A stretch of DNA of 64,000 nucleotides from Flavobacterium sp. (lineage in GTDB: Bacteria; Bacteroidota; Bacteroidia; Flavobacteriales; Flavobacteriaceae): assembly GCA_020403245.1 (NCBI GenBank), contig JADBYA010000005.1, positions 124,001 to 188,000 on the forward strand, read 5' to 3'. The position numbers and the translations under genes were made by a program. The notes beneath the pieces are model-generated. The model saw nothing but the letters and a program-made list of their open reading frames with translations. It was not told where the DNA came from and did no database searches. Below are positions 34,153 through 43,884 of this stretch, in pieces (position 1 is the stretch's first letter; every line of letters starts with the position of its first letter).

Positions 34153-36558
34153 ATGAAAAGACATTTTTCAATTTTACTTCTTCTGACTTTTTTTGTTATT
34201 AATGCTCAAGAAAACATTACGTACCAAAAACCTTCAGCAGAAATTTTAGCACTTGCTGATTATGAAAGAGCTCCATCAGTGAGCATGGACACAAAAAAAG
34301 AATACATGCTGTTGAGCTACAGAAACACCTATAAATCGCTGAACGATTTAAACCAAGAAGATATGCGATTAGGAGGCTTAAGAATCAATCCAATAACCAA
34401 TATTTCAAGTACGGTTACCTATATTAATAATCTTAAAATTAGAAAAATTTCTGATGCCAACGAAAAACAAGTGACTGGACTTCCTTCAAATGCTAGATTG
34501 ACAAACATTTCATGGTCGCCAGATGAAACAAAAATTGCTTTCACTAATACAACCAATACCGGAGTTGAACTCTGGTATATTGATGTTGCCTCTGCTTCGG
34601 CAAAAAAAATAACAACCGATAATTTAAATGCCAATTTAGGCAGTCCATACAATTGGATGAAAGACAATCAAACCCTGTTAGTAAAAGTATTGCCTAAAAA
34701 TCGACAAGCTTTGATTAATGAGAAAAAAGAATTGCCAAAAGGACCAACGGTATCTGTAAGCGATGGTTCAAAATCACAAAACAGAACCTATCAGGATTTA
34801 TTAAAAAACAAAAATGATGAAGCTAATTTTGATGCTTTAGTAACTTCAGAATTGTACAAAATATCACTATCGGGAACGTTAGAATTATTCAAATCGGCTG
34901 CTATTTACGCTGGAGAAAGTATTTCCCCTGATGGAAATTATGTGATGCTTACCACAATTCAAAAACCCTATTCTTACATAGTTCCTTTGAGTCGCTTCCC
35001 TCAAAAAAGTATAGTTTACGATGTTTCAGGAAAAGAAATCAAAGTAGTAAACGAAGTTCCATTGACGGAAATTATGCCAAAAGGATTTTCCTCTGTTCGA
35101 AAAGGAAAAAGAAGCATGAGTTGGAGAGCCGATAAACCATCAAGTCTAGTTTATGTAGAAGCACTTGATGAAGGTGATCAAGCTAAAAAAGTGGATTATA
35201 GAGATGAAATTTTTCAATGGAATGCTCCTTTTAATACAGCAGCCACATCAATGATGAAGACACAACAACGCTTTGACGGTATTTTATGGGGAAATGATAC
35301 TTTTGCAATTGTATACGATAGCTGGTATGATACTAGAAATACCAAAACGTATTTAGTAAATCCATCCAGTCCAAATGTAACTCCAAAAGTAATTTCTGAT
35401 AGAAATTCACAAGATATTTACTCTGATCCGGGTAATTTTGAAACAAAAAAGAATGAATTTGGAGCTTATGTTATTGCTACAGAAAATAACAATGCATACT
35501 TAATTGGAGACGGAAATACTAAAGATGGCCAATTCCCATTTATAGATGAGTTCAACTTGAAGACATTAAAAACAAAACGACTTTATACGTCTAATACCAA
35601 AGATAAAAAAGAAGATTTACTATCAATCGAAGATTACAAAAAGGGTACTGTTTTAGTAATGATTCAATCAAAAAATGACTATCCAAACTATTATTTTAGA
35701 AATATAAAATCGGGAAAATTATCGCCTATTACTTCTTTCAAAAATCCTTTTGAAAGCATCAAAAATGTCTATAAAGAAGTGATTAAATACAAGAGAAAAG
35801 ATGGTGTAGATTTATCGGGAACTTTATATCTACCTGCTGGTTATGACAAAACCAAAAAAGAAAAATTGCCTCTATTAATTTGGGCTTATCCAGCAGAGTT
35901 TAAGGATAAAAATTCGGCTGGACAAAACGATAAAAATCCGAATGAATTTACTTTTCCCAACTATGGTTCTTTTGTGTATTGGGTAACCAAAGGTTATGCT
36001 GTTCTTGATGATGCTTCCTTCCCAATTATTGGTGAAGGAACTACCGAGCCAAACGATACTTTTATCTCACAATTGGTTGACGATGCTGAAGCTGCCATAA
36101 ATGCAGTTGACAATTTGGGCTATATCAATCGTAAAAAAGTAGCTGTCGGTGGTCACTCTTATGGCGCATTCATGACCGCTAATTTACTCACTCATACTAA
36201 TTTATTTGCTTGTGGAATTGCTAGAAGTGGCGCTTACAACAGAACATTAACTCCGTTTGGATTTCAAAGCGAACAGCGAAATTATTGGGATGTTCCTGCT
36301 ATTTATAACGAAATGTCACCCTTTATGAATGCAGATAAAATGAAAACACCTTTATTATTGGTGCATGGTGATGCCGATAATAATCCAGGTACGTTTACTT
36401 TACAATCAGAGCGATATTTTCAAGCTTTGAAAAATTTAGGTGCACCTGTACGCTTAGTCTTGTTACCCAAAGAATCACATGGTTATGCTGCCAAAGAAAA
36501 TATTCTTCATTTGTTATGGGAAGAAGATCAATTCTTAGAAAAGTATTTAAAAAACTAA
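34153..36558 (+). CDS. S9 family peptidase (prolyl oligopeptidase-like), secreted
   Basis: 801 residues with a signal peptide (1-18, ending NAQ). A beta-propeller occupies about 40-530 and the alpha/beta-hydrolase peptidase domain about 560-801: nucleophile GGHSYGAFMTANLL (Ser about 675), Asp in LVHGDADNNPGTF and His in PKESHGYAAKENI. The pattern resembles the glutamyl/prolyl aminopeptidase-like S9 members common in Bacteroidota. It probably trims peptides in the periplasm or outside. Monocistronic; followed by a MITE-like element. Confidence 0.92.
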   Translation: MKRHFSILLLLTFFVINAQENITYQKPSAEILALADYERAPSVSMDTKKEYMLLSYRNTYKSLNDLNQEDMRLGGLRINPITNISSTVTYINNLKIRKISDANEKQVTGLPSNARLTNISWSPDETKIAFTNTTNTGVELWYIDVASASAKKITTDNLNANLGSPYNWMKDNQTLLVKVLPKNRQALINEKKELPKGPTVSVSDGSKSQNRTYQDLLKNKNDEANFDALVTSELYKISLSGTLELFKSAAIYAGESISPDGNYVMLTTIQKPYSYIVPLSRFPQKSIVYDVSGKEIKVVNEVPLTEIMPKGFSSVRKGKRSMSWRADKPSSLVYVEALDEGDQAKKVDYRDEIFQWNAPFNTAATSMMKTQQRFDGILWGNDTFAIVYDSWYDTRNTKTYLVNPSSPNVTPKVISDRNSQDIYSDPGNFETKKNEFGAYVIATENNNAYLIGDGNTKDGQFPFIDEFNLKTLKTKRLYTSNTKDKKEDLLSIEDYKKGTVLVMIQSKNDYPNYYFRNIKSGKLSPITSFKNPFESIKNVYKEVIKYKRKDGVDLSGTLYLPAGYDKTKKEKLPLLIWAYPAEFKDKNSAGQNDKNPNEFTFPNYGSFVYWVTKGYAVLDDASFPIIGEGTTEPNDTFISQLVDDAEAAINAVDNLGYINRKKVAVGGHSYGAFMTANLLTHTNLFACGIARSGAYNRTLTPFGFQSEQRNYWDVPAIYNEMSPFMNADKMKTPLLLVHGDADNNPGTFTLQSERYFQALKNLGAPVRLVLLPKESHGYAAKENILHLLWEEDQFLEKYLKN

Positions 36559-36598
36559 TGATGAATTATTCTTAGCATTCTTAAAAAATAATCATTGA

Positions 36599-36796
36599 TG
36601 TCCGATAAAACTTTTTAAAACAACTTGTCAGGTAATGATTTTACTGAGCTTTATAAAGTCCCAATTAGCTTTTACTAGTTTTAAGGATTTCTCTTAAAGA
36701 CACAAAGCACAAAGAAAACATACTGTATATAGTGTCTTTGCGACTTTTCGAGTTAAATATTTTTACGAAAAGTCATAAATTGAATTTTATCGGACA
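36599..36796. mobile_element. MITE-like element with perfect 12-bp terminal inverted repeats
   Basis: TGTCCGATAAAA at 36599-36610 is repeated exactly and inverted as TTTTATCGGACA at 36785-36796, enclosing 174 bp with no open frame. Inside is another inverted pair, AAAGACAC / GTGTCTTT (36696-36703 and 36732-36739), with heptamer-like CACAAAG repeats. Size, perfect ends and lack of coding capacity fit a non-autonomous transposable element. No clear target duplication is visible at the ends. Confidence 0.6.
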
Positions 36797-36843
36797 GTAA
36801 TAAAAAAAAGATAAAAATAGTCTACTGAAGTATTTTTATAAGT

Positions 36844-37764
36844 CTATTTTATTTTAAGGCAAACCTGAATTCCTTTTGAAATAGCAAAATCATTTTCAAA
36901 AAACAAAACTTCATTCACAAATTTCGCTTCAATTAAATAATGACTTCCTCTGAAATAAGAATTTAATATATCAACTTTCAAATCAGAATCTGGCACAATT
37001 TCCAACTGATGAGAATAAACAAAATTAAGGACACCATCAACAACTAGTTCATTTACATCCCCAAAAAGTGAGGCAACATATTTGTTTTTTGGATTTTCGA
37101 AAATATATTTAGGAAAGCCTTTTCCAATAGTCTTTCCTGCTTTCATAATCAAAACTTCATCAGCAAACGATAAAACATCAGTAGAATCATGAGTTGCGAT
37201 GATAGTTGTAATTTTTTTTTCTTTTAAATAGGCAAAAAGTTTTCTTCGCAAACTATTTTTTCGAAAATTATCGATATGACTAAATGGTTCGTCTAACAAT
37301 AAAACCTCGGGTTCAAGTGCTAAAACTCTAGCAATAGCAACACGCTGCATTTGACCACCACTCAAATAATTTGCTTTTACATCTGCAAATTCAGTCATTT
37401 CTACTATCTCAAGTAGTTCGGTAATCCTATCTTTTTTTACTTGTGGATAAATATTAGAAAGGTATTTACCAATATTTTCGGAAACTGTTATAAATGGCAT
37501 CAAATCAAAATCTTGAGCCAAGTATTTCATGAAATCCATTCCGGGAATAATATTGAATTTTGGTCCTAAAATTTCCTTTTCATTCCAAAAAATATGACCA
37601 TCATTCAAATCATACAATCCGTAAATTAATTTAAGTAATGTGCTTTTTCCACAACCGCTCTCACCAATGATAGCTATATTATTTCCCTTACATAATGCAA
37701 AAGAAACAGAATCTATAGTAACTTTTTCTGTATACGAAAATGAAATATCTTGAACTTGTAACAT
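36844..37764 (-). CDS. ABC transporter ATP-binding protein, orphan
   Basis: 306 residues. Walker A GESGCGKSTLL, Q-loop LAQDFDLMPF, signature LSGGQMQRVAIARVLALEPE, Walker B VLLLDEPFSHID and H-loop IATHDSTD, all intact, about residues 1-215. A C-terminal extension of about 80 residues (from DVNELVVDG) looks like a TOBE-type regulatory domain, as in polyamine, iron or molybdate importers. No permease gene is adjacent, so its partner and substrate are unknown. Confidence 0.88.
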   Translation of the reverse strand: MLQVQDISFSYTEKVTIDSVSFALCKGNNIAIIGESGCGKSTLLKLIYGLYDLNDGHIFWNEKEILGPKFNIIPGMDFMKYLAQDFDLMPFITVSENIGKYLSNIYPQVKKDRITELLEIVEMTEFADVKANYLSGGQMQRVAIARVLALEPEVLLLDEPFSHIDNFRKNSLRRKLFAYLKEKKITTIIATHDSTDVLSFADEVLIMKAGKTIGKGFPKYIFENPKNKYVASLFGDVNELVVDGVLNFVYSHQLEIVPDSDLKVDILNSYFRGSHYLIEAKFVNEVLFFENDFAISKGIQVCLKIK

Positions 37765-37802
37765 TCCTTTTTTTATGGATTACAAACGTACAAAGTTAGT
37801 TT

Positions 37803-37842
37803 AAAAAAAAGAGCGAAAACTAAAAGGAGGAGCATCGCTCTT
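37803..37842 (-). terminator. Terminator of the TetR-ABC1 kinase unit
   Basis: Minus-strand stem AAGAGCGA / TCGCTCTT (37809-37816 and 37835-37842) followed by eight T. It lies 32 bp after the ABC1 kinase stop. Confidence 0.85.
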
Positions 37843-37873
37843 TTCAACTTAACCAATAAAAAAATCGTTTCAA

Positions 37874-39184
37874 TTAAGAAATATATTTTTCGAATGATCT
37901 TGTGTCAACTCTAGCTTTTAAATCGTGTAACAAATTATACAGTCCGAAAAAGGTTCTGTTAATGTATAAAAAGTGTTTAGAACCTCTGTTTCCATTCATT
38001 TTTCTCAGCTGAGTGTCTTTGGCAAAATCTTCTCCCATTGTAGCAATTTGTCCAAAAAAATCTTCATCTGAAAAATCAAAGTGATTACCATGAAAAGGTT
38101 TAGTAAACAAACTTAATAAATCATAAAAAATTTGGGTAAAATATTTTATTTCTTCTTTACTATCATCTAATCTCAAAATTTCTAATTCATATAATTTATC
38201 AATAAACAATTCAGAATTACCGATAATTTCTGGCTTAGCCAATTCAAAATAAGGGACATAAAACTCGTTTGGCACATGTTTAATACATCCAAAATCAATG
38301 GCAACTAAATTATCATCTTTATCAATCAAAAAATTTCCAGGATGAGGATCAGCATGAACTTGTTTCAAATAATGCATTTGGTACATATAAAAATCCCACA
38401 ACGCCTGACCTATTTTATCACCTTTAACTCTATCTTGATTATGAGCAGTAAACTCCGAAAGATGTTCACCATCAATCCATTGCATAGTTAATATTTTTTC
38501 TGAGGATAACATTGGGTAATATTCTGGAAAACGAAGGTTATCGATTTTTTTACACCACTCAGAGACTTCTTGACTTTGTTTTAATTCTAAAACATAATCA
38601 GTCTCTTCTAACAACTTATCCTCAACTTCTTTAAAATATTTATCCGAGTCTTTACCTTTAATGTTAAACATTCGTGTGGCAAATGGTTTTACCAAAGCCA
38701 AATCAGAACTAATACTATCAGCCACCCCTGGGTATTGGATTTTCACAGCAAGTTTTTTACCATCTTTAGTTGCTTTGTGTACCTGACCGATACTCGCAGC
38801 ATTCTTAGCATCAGGAGTAAACGAATCGTATATTTCTTCTGGGTATTTACCCATGTATTTTTTAAATATTTTTCTAACTAATGGCGCTGATAAAGGCGGA
38901 ACCGAAAATTGTGACAAAGAAAATTTATCAACATAGGCTTGTGGCATAATACTTTTATCCATGCTTAGCATTTGAGCCACTTTCAAAGCACTTCCTTTCA
39001 AGTTTTTTAATCCATCATAAATATCTTCGGCATTATTTTCATTCAATTTGTCCCGGTTCAAAGTAGGATTTACTATTTTTTCACCGTAATAAGCAACATA
39101 GTTTCCTCCGACTTTGAAACCAGTTTTGACTAATTGACTGGCGCGCTCTATTTTTCCAGTTGGTATTTTGTCTAATGTTTTCAT
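37874..39184 (-). CDS. ABC1/AarF/UbiB-type kinase-like protein
   Basis: 436 residues from the ATG at 39184; the frame extends seven codons to 39205 but would then overlap the upstream TetR stop. ABC1 landmarks: SIGQVHKATKDGKKLAVKIQ (Ala-rich loop and Lys), the KxGQ-type motif present here as LKVAQMLSM, HADPHPGNFLI with the catalytic loop and VAIDFGCIKH with the DFG. ABC1 proteins are atypical kinases or ATPases linked to quinone and lipid metabolism. It starts two bases after the TetR-like gene, so the two are translationally coupled. Confidence 0.88.
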   Translation of the reverse strand: MKTLDKIPTGKIERASQLVKTGFKVGGNYVAYYGEKIVNPTLNRDKLNENNAEDIYDGLKNLKGSALKVAQMLSMDKSIMPQAYVDKFSLSQFSVPPLSAPLVRKIFKKYMGKYPEEIYDSFTPDAKNAASIGQVHKATKDGKKLAVKIQYPGVADSISSDLALVKPFATRMFNIKGKDSDKYFKEVEDKLLEETDYVLELKQSQEVSEWCKKIDNLRFPEYYPMLSSEKILTMQWIDGEHLSEFTAHNQDRVKGDKIGQALWDFYMYQMHYLKQVHADPHPGNFLIDKDDNLVAIDFGCIKHVPNEFYVPYFELAKPEIIGNSELFIDKLYELEILRLDDSKEEIKYFTQIFYDLLSLFTKPFHGNHFDFSDEDFFGQIATMGEDFAKDTQLRKMNGNRGSKHFLYINRTFFGLYNLLHDLKARVDTRSFEKYIS

Positions 39185-39186
39185 TA

Positions 39187-39855
39187 TTACTTTTTTTCCT
39201 TCCAAAGGAATTTACCCAAGTCAAACAAACTTTCAAGTGGCTTTGTATCCAATAAATCAACTACAGTAGTTACTGACTTCTCTATAAGAACATCAGTTTT
39301 TTCAAAACTTTTTGAAGAATCATCCATCCAAAATTTTAAAATAAACAAAAACTGAATCCATGCGCCTTCAGCAAAAACTGGCTCAGTTACCCTTGACAAC
39401 TTATCGCTTCTCTCCTCTAGATTTGATTGCATGATTTTTTTTATAAAATCTTTAAAATCATTTCGAAAAAGTTTTAAATCTTTTAAATTTTTCAATCCTT
39501 CCTTATTATCTCTCAAAGAAAACAAAACATAACTTCGATTTAAAGTCAATAATTCAAATAACGTAAAATGCAACGTAAGCAGTTTGTTCTTATCTGAATA
39601 GGTTTCAAAAGCAGCTTCTTTTTCAATAGTTGCTACTGCATTTTCAAAAAACTTCACCCAAATTTGTTGCCTTATAGTATCAAATGAACCAAAAAATGAA
39701 TAAAAATCACTTTCTTCAATCGCATTATTTTTACAAAAAGTAAATACATTTTTAGGAGATTCTTGGTGTTCCAAAACATAATTCATATATAATGAAACGA
39801 TTTTAGTATCATCTATTATTTCGCTTGTAGCTTTTGCTTTTTTTGTAGTTGCCAT
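39187..39855 (-). CDS. TetR-like transcriptional regulator
   Basis: 222 residues. An N-terminal helical segment (about 15-65) with SPKNVFTFCKNNAIEESDFYSFFGSF corresponds to the TetR-type helix-turn-helix, with the phrase 'DFYSFFGS' replacing the usual YYHFGSK. The remaining helices would form the ligand or partner domain. Encoded two bases before the ABC1 kinase, so the kinase is the most likely target or partner. A TATCTTTG -7 box on the minus strand (39878-39885) lies 22 bp upstream. Confidence 0.75.
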   Translation of the reverse strand: MATTKKAKATSEIIDDTKIVSLYMNYVLEHQESPKNVFTFCKNNAIEESDFYSFFGSFDTIRQQIWVKFFENAVATIEKEAAFETYSDKNKLLTLHFTLFELLTLNRSYVLFSLRDNKEGLKNLKDLKLFRNDFKDFIKKIMQSNLEERSDKLSRVTEPVFAEGAWIQFLFILKFWMDDSSKSFEKTDVLIEKSVTTVVDLLDTKPLESLFDLGKFLWKEKK

Positions 39856-39997
39856 ATCTTTGATTTTAAATGCTCTGCAAAGATAAGTATTGTTTAATTA
39901 TTTTTAATTTTTATTAAACAAAATATTTTGTTAAAATTATGTTCCAAAAAAAAGCCGCCTTAGTTTAGGCAACTTTTAAATTTATAATGTTTGAAAA

Positions 39998-40687
39998 TTA
40001 TTTGCCAGATTGTTTTTGAGCTTCTTGAACCATTTTTTCATTTGCTGTGATGGCAAACTCTACTCGACGGTTTTGACTTCTACCTTCAGGAGTTTCATTG
40101 GTTGCTATAGGATCAGCTATACCCATACCAACCACCTTAAAACGTGACATATTTAAACCCTTAGACTCTAAATATTTTTCTACAGAAATAGCTCTTTGGT
40201 CTGACAGTCGCAAATTAAATTCGGCAGAGCCAGTACTATCTGTATAACCAAAAATTTGAATATTAGTATCTGGATATTGATTAAAAACTGGAACTAGTTT
40301 ATCTAAATTTGCTTTTGCAGCAGGTGTTAATGTTGACTTACTGGTATCAAATCGGACAGCATTTTCACCCAATACCAGACGTATCCCTTCTCCTACTCTT
40401 TCAACCTGTGCTCCAGGCAAAGCAGTTTCAATTTCTCTGGCTTGCTTGTCCATATTTTTTCCTATCAATGCTCCAGTACCTCCACCAATTGCTGCACCGA
40501 TAAGTGCTCCACCAGCAGTTCCAAGACCTGTATTATTGCCTATTATGCCTCCTATCAAAGCACCTCCAATTGCACCAATTCCTGCTCCTTTTTGGGTATT
40601 ATTGGCATTTTTTGTTGCCTCACAACTCACCAATAAATTACTAAAAACTAGAGCAACTATAACTAATAAAATACTACCTTTTTTCAT
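39998..40687 (-). CDS. OmpA-family lipoprotein with glycine-zipper segment
   Basis: 229 residues. Lipobox LLVSC (Cys 22); glycine-zipper region about 36-88 with repeated GGALIGG and GAAIGGGTGALIG, predicted to associate with the membrane; then an OmpA-like peptidoglycan-binding domain (about 110-222) containing NIQIFGYTDSTGSAEFNLRLS and NRRVEFAI. The layout matches E. coli YiaD. Likely outer-membrane anchoring to peptidoglycan. The lipocalin-like gene ends just upstream on the same strand, one base away, so the two form one operon. Confidence 0.92.
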   Translation of the reverse strand: MKKGSILLVIVALVFSNLLVSCEATKNANNTQKGAGIGAIGGALIGGIIGNNTGLGTAGGALIGAAIGGGTGALIGKNMDKQAREIETALPGAQVERVGEGIRLVLGENAVRFDTSKSTLTPAAKANLDKLVPVFNQYPDTNIQIFGYTDSTGSAEFNLRLSDQRAISVEKYLESKGLNMSRFKVVGMGIADPIATNETPEGRSQNRRVEFAITANEKMVQEAQKQSGK

Positions 40688-40688
40688 A

Positions 40689-41165
40689 TTAATTTAATTT
40701 TTCAAATTGATAAACTACATTAGCTGAATTACCAACAACATTTATTTTTTCTAGTAACTGAAATGAATTTTCAGTTAAGTTTGCGATGTTTAAAACATAA
40801 CCTGACTTTACCGTTTTGGATTTGGCTTCGTCCAAAATTTTCATAACAAATTGCCCTTCTTTATTAATAAACCATGTAATTGGTGTTGAATAGCCAGTGC
40901 AATTTGGATTATTCAAAGTCATCTGTCCTTTGTTATTGTTGGATATAAATTTCCATGTACTACCAATAAAACATTTCGAATCTGCTAGGTCAAATGAAGT
41001 CACTTTAATCACATCAGAACCTGGATAAGTTACCGATGAAATTTTCCAATCTCCTTTAAGACCAACTTCAGTTTTGTTATCCAATTTTGTGGCCGTTGCT
41101 GAAGTCGACGATTTACATGAAAAAATAAAAAGAGACAATAAACTTAAAAAAATAATTTTTTTCAT
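40689..41165 (-). CDS. Lipocalin-like lipoprotein
   Basis: 158 residues from the ATG at 41165 (three upstream codons in frame are probably not used). Lipobox LFIFSC; then the small beta-barrel pattern of lipocalin-family lipoproteins, with LKGDWKISSVTYPGSD, CFIGSTWKFISNN and QFVMKILDE, ending VYQFEKL. Ligand unknown. Directly upstream of the OmpA-like lipoprotein gene. TATATTTG on the minus strand at 41194-41201 is a good -7 element. Confidence 0.82.
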   Translation of the reverse strand: MKKIIFLSLLSLFIFSCKSSTSATATKLDNKTEVGLKGDWKISSVTYPGSDVIKVTSFDLADSKCFIGSTWKFISNNNKGQMTLNNPNCTGYSTPITWFINKEGQFVMKILDEAKSKTVKSGYVLNIANLTENSFQLLEKINVVGNSANVVYQFEKLN

Positions 41166-41346
41166 TATTAACACAATTTATGATTATAACACACAAATAT
41201 ACACTCATTATTAAAATGATGTTTTATATAATATTAAATAATTCTTATACAATTCTCCTACGCCAATTTGTCATATTATAGACATTGGTATTCTATTTGA
41301 CACGTAATTAAAATAACAATTTGTAGAACATAAAAATAAATAAAAA

Positions 41347-43233
41347 ATGACAACAGGAAAAATTAATGTATCAGTAGAAAACATCTTTCCACTAATTAAA
41401 AAATTTTTATATAGCGACCATGAAATTTTCTTGCGTGAATTAGTGTCTAATGCCACGGATGCCACTTTAAAATTGAAACATTTAGCTAGCATTGGAGATG
41501 CCAAAGTAGAATATGGTAATCCAATCATAGAAGTTAAAATCGATAAAGAAGGCAAAAAATTACACCTAATTGACCAAGGATTAGGAATGACAGCTGACGA
41601 AGTTGAAAAATATATCAACCAAATTGCATTTTCTGGAGCTGAGGAATTTTTAGAAAAATATAAAGATTCTGCCAAAGATTCAGGAATCATTGGTCATTTT
41701 GGTCTTGGATTTTATTCGGCATTTATGGTAGCTTCCAAAGTTGAAATTATTACCAAATCATACAAAGACGAACCAGCAGCTCATTGGACCTGTGACGGAA
41801 GCCCTGAATTCTCGCTTGTAGCTCATGACAAAACAGACAGAGGAACAGAAATCATCCTACACATTGCAGAAGATTCGTTAGAGTTTTTAGAAGAATTTAA
41901 AATTCGTGAATTGTTGACTAAATACAACAAATTCATGCCTATTCCAATCAAATTCGGAACAAAAAAAGAAGCTCTTCCAAAACCCGAAGATGCTCCAGAA
42001 GATTACAAGACTGAATACGTTGAAGTAGACAATTTTATCAATAATACCAATCCGGCTTGGACAAAACAACCAGTTGATTTAAGTGATGAAGATTATAAAA
42101 ATTTCTATAGAGAATTGTATCCAATGCAATTTGAAGAACCATTATTCAACATTCATCTTAATGTAGATTATCCGTTCAACTTGACTGGAATTTTATATTT
42201 CCCAAAAATGACTGCCGATTTGCAAATGCAAAAAGACAAAATTCAACTGTACCAAAACCAAGTCTATGTTACCGATAATGTGGAAGGAATTGTTCCAGAA
42301 TTTCTTGGCATGTTAAAAGGTGTTATTGACTCTCCTGATATTCCATTGAACGTTTCTCGTTCCTACCTTCAAGCGGATGGAAATGTGAAGAAAATTTCCA
42401 ATTATATCACACGAAAAGTTGCTGATAAATTGAAATCATTATTTACGGAAAACCGCGAAGATTTTGAAAAAAAATGGAACGATATCAAAATCGTTTTGGA
42501 ATATGGAATGTTATCAGAACCCAAATTCTATGAGAAAGCAGGTGACTTTGTGTTGTATCCATCTGTAGATGATAAGTATTATACTTTGGCAGAATTGAAA
42601 GAAGCCATCACTGCAAACCAGACTGATAAAAACGGGAAATTAGTAGTGCTTTATACTTCAAACAAAGATGCACAACACGGGTATATCGAAATTGCTAAAG
42701 AAAAAGGATATGAAGTATTGTTGCTAGATTCGCCTATTGTTTCGCATTTAATTCAGAAATTAGAGTCAGATAATGAGAACTTGACTTTTGTTCGTGTTGA
42801 CTCCGATCATATCGATAAATTAATTCAAAAAGAAGACACTCAAATTTCTAAATTATCGGAAGACGAGTCTACTAAGCTAAAAACCGTTTTGGAAGAAATT
42901 GTACCCAAAACAAATTATTCAGTTCAACTAGAACCAATGGACAGCTCAGCAGCGCCATTCATTATCACACAACCAGAATTCATGCGACGAATGAAAGAAA
43001 TGAGCCAAACTGGCGGTGGAGGAATGTTCGGCATGGGCAACTTCCCTGAAATGTATAATTTGGTAGTAAACACCAACTCAGATTTAGCTTCAACAATCTT
43101 AAATACATCCGACAAATCAGCACAAGAAAGTTTGGTAAAACAAGCATTAGACTTAGCCAAGATTTCTCAAGGTTTATTGAAAGGCGAAGAATTGACTGCT
43201 TTTGTGAAGCGAAGTTTTGAGTTGATAAAATAG
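41347..43233 (+). CDS. htpG: Molecular chaperone HtpG (Hsp90)
   Basis: 628 residues, a GHKL-ATPase dimer chaperone. N-terminal ATP site: IFLRELVSNATDATLKL, IDQGLGMTADEV and IGHFGLGFYSAF; the middle domain has the catalytic Arg loop LNVSRSYLQADGNVKKIS; the C-terminal dimerisation domain covers about 500-628 with a Gly/Met-rich loop GGGGMFGMG. Full length against E. coli HtpG (624). A terminator follows directly. No heat-shock promoter type was recognised. Confidence 0.98.
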   Translation: MTTGKINVSVENIFPLIKKFLYSDHEIFLRELVSNATDATLKLKHLASIGDAKVEYGNPIIEVKIDKEGKKLHLIDQGLGMTADEVEKYINQIAFSGAEEFLEKYKDSAKDSGIIGHFGLGFYSAFMVASKVEIITKSYKDEPAAHWTCDGSPEFSLVAHDKTDRGTEIILHIAEDSLEFLEEFKIRELLTKYNKFMPIPIKFGTKKEALPKPEDAPEDYKTEYVEVDNFINNTNPAWTKQPVDLSDEDYKNFYRELYPMQFEEPLFNIHLNVDYPFNLTGILYFPKMTADLQMQKDKIQLYQNQVYVTDNVEGIVPEFLGMLKGVIDSPDIPLNVSRSYLQADGNVKKISNYITRKVADKLKSLFTENREDFEKKWNDIKIVLEYGMLSEPKFYEKAGDFVLYPSVDDKYYTLAELKEAITANQTDKNGKLVVLYTSNKDAQHGYIEIAKEKGYEVLLLDSPIVSHLIQKLESDNENLTFVRVDSDHIDKLIQKEDTQISKLSEDESTKLKTVLEEIVPKTNYSVQLEPMDSSAAPFIITQPEFMRRMKEMSQTGGGGMFGMGNFPEMYNLVVNTNSDLASTILNTSDKSAQESLVKQALDLAKISQGLLKGEELTAFVKRSFELIK

Positions 43234-43258
43234 TATAAGATAATAGTATTAAGTATTA

Positions 43259-43290
43259 AGACCTGCGGCTGAAAACTTGCAGGTTTTTTT
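43259..43290 (+). terminator. htpG terminator
   Basis: ACCTGC (43261-43266) pairs with GCAGGT (43278-43283) around the loop GGCTGAAAACTT, followed by seven T. A near copy with a broken stem lies at 43884-43912. Confidence 0.85.
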
Positions 43291-43344
43291 ATTTTACACA
43301 AATTACTTTTCTTATATTTAATAATTTAAAAATAAATTGCTACT

Positions 43345-43884
43345 ATGAAAAAATTACTTCTCATCATATTATTTCTCACATCCCTCAATATATTAAGCCA
43401 AGAAGACTACATGGAAAGTAGTTTGGTAAAACTTAATCAACAAGTTCCGGAATTTTCATTTACCAATAAAGACGGAAAATCTATCAAATTATCTGATTAT
43501 AAAGGCAAAGTTATTCTGATAAACTTTTTTGCAACTTGGTGCGGACCATGCATGAAAGAAATGCCATATATTCAGAAAGACTTATGGGAAAAACTTAAAA
43601 ATAATGATAAGTTCATAATTCTGAGTTTTGGAAGAGATCATTCACAGGAAGAAGTCAACAAATTTATTGAATCTAAAAAATTTACATTTCCAATATTTGC
43701 TGATAAAGACAAATCGATTTACAACCTTTTTGCAACTAAATACATTCCAAGAAATTATTTAATCGATTCAAAAGGAAAGGTAATCTATGCTTCAACCGGA
43801 TTTTCAGAGAAAGAATTTGAAAAATTAAAAGCAACTATCGATAAACAATTAATAAAATATTATTTTTACAAGAAAAAATCATGA
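43345..43884 (+). CDS. TlpA/ResA-like thioredoxin-family protein, exported
   Basis: 179 residues. Signal peptide 1-18 (ILSQ); thioredoxin fold about 30-170 with the redox motif FFATWCGPCMKEMP (Cys-Gly-Pro-Cys near residues 70-73) and the cis-Pro region TKYIPRNYLIDSKGKVIY. Members reduce disulfides in periplasmic proteins, for example in cytochrome c maturation. It stands alone between two copies of the same terminator-like sequence. Confidence 0.9.
   Translation: MKKLLLIILFLTSLNILSQEDYMESSLVKLNQQVPEFSFTNKDGKSIKLSDYKGKVILINFFATWCGPCMKEMPYIQKDLWEKLKNNDKFIILSFGRDHSQEEVNKFIESKKFTFPIFADKDKSIYNLFATKYIPRNYLIDSKGKVIYASTGFSEKEFEKLKATIDKQLIKYYFYKKKS

Noticed and set aside
40309..40697. Three overlapping plus-strand frames opposite the OmpA-like gene
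   Set aside because: By-products of the glycine-zipper codons on the other strand (Pro/Ala/Ser-rich low complexity).
41271..41690. 139-codon frame antisense to htpG start
   Set aside because: Lies opposite the conserved ATPase domain and promoter of htpG; no plausible protein features.
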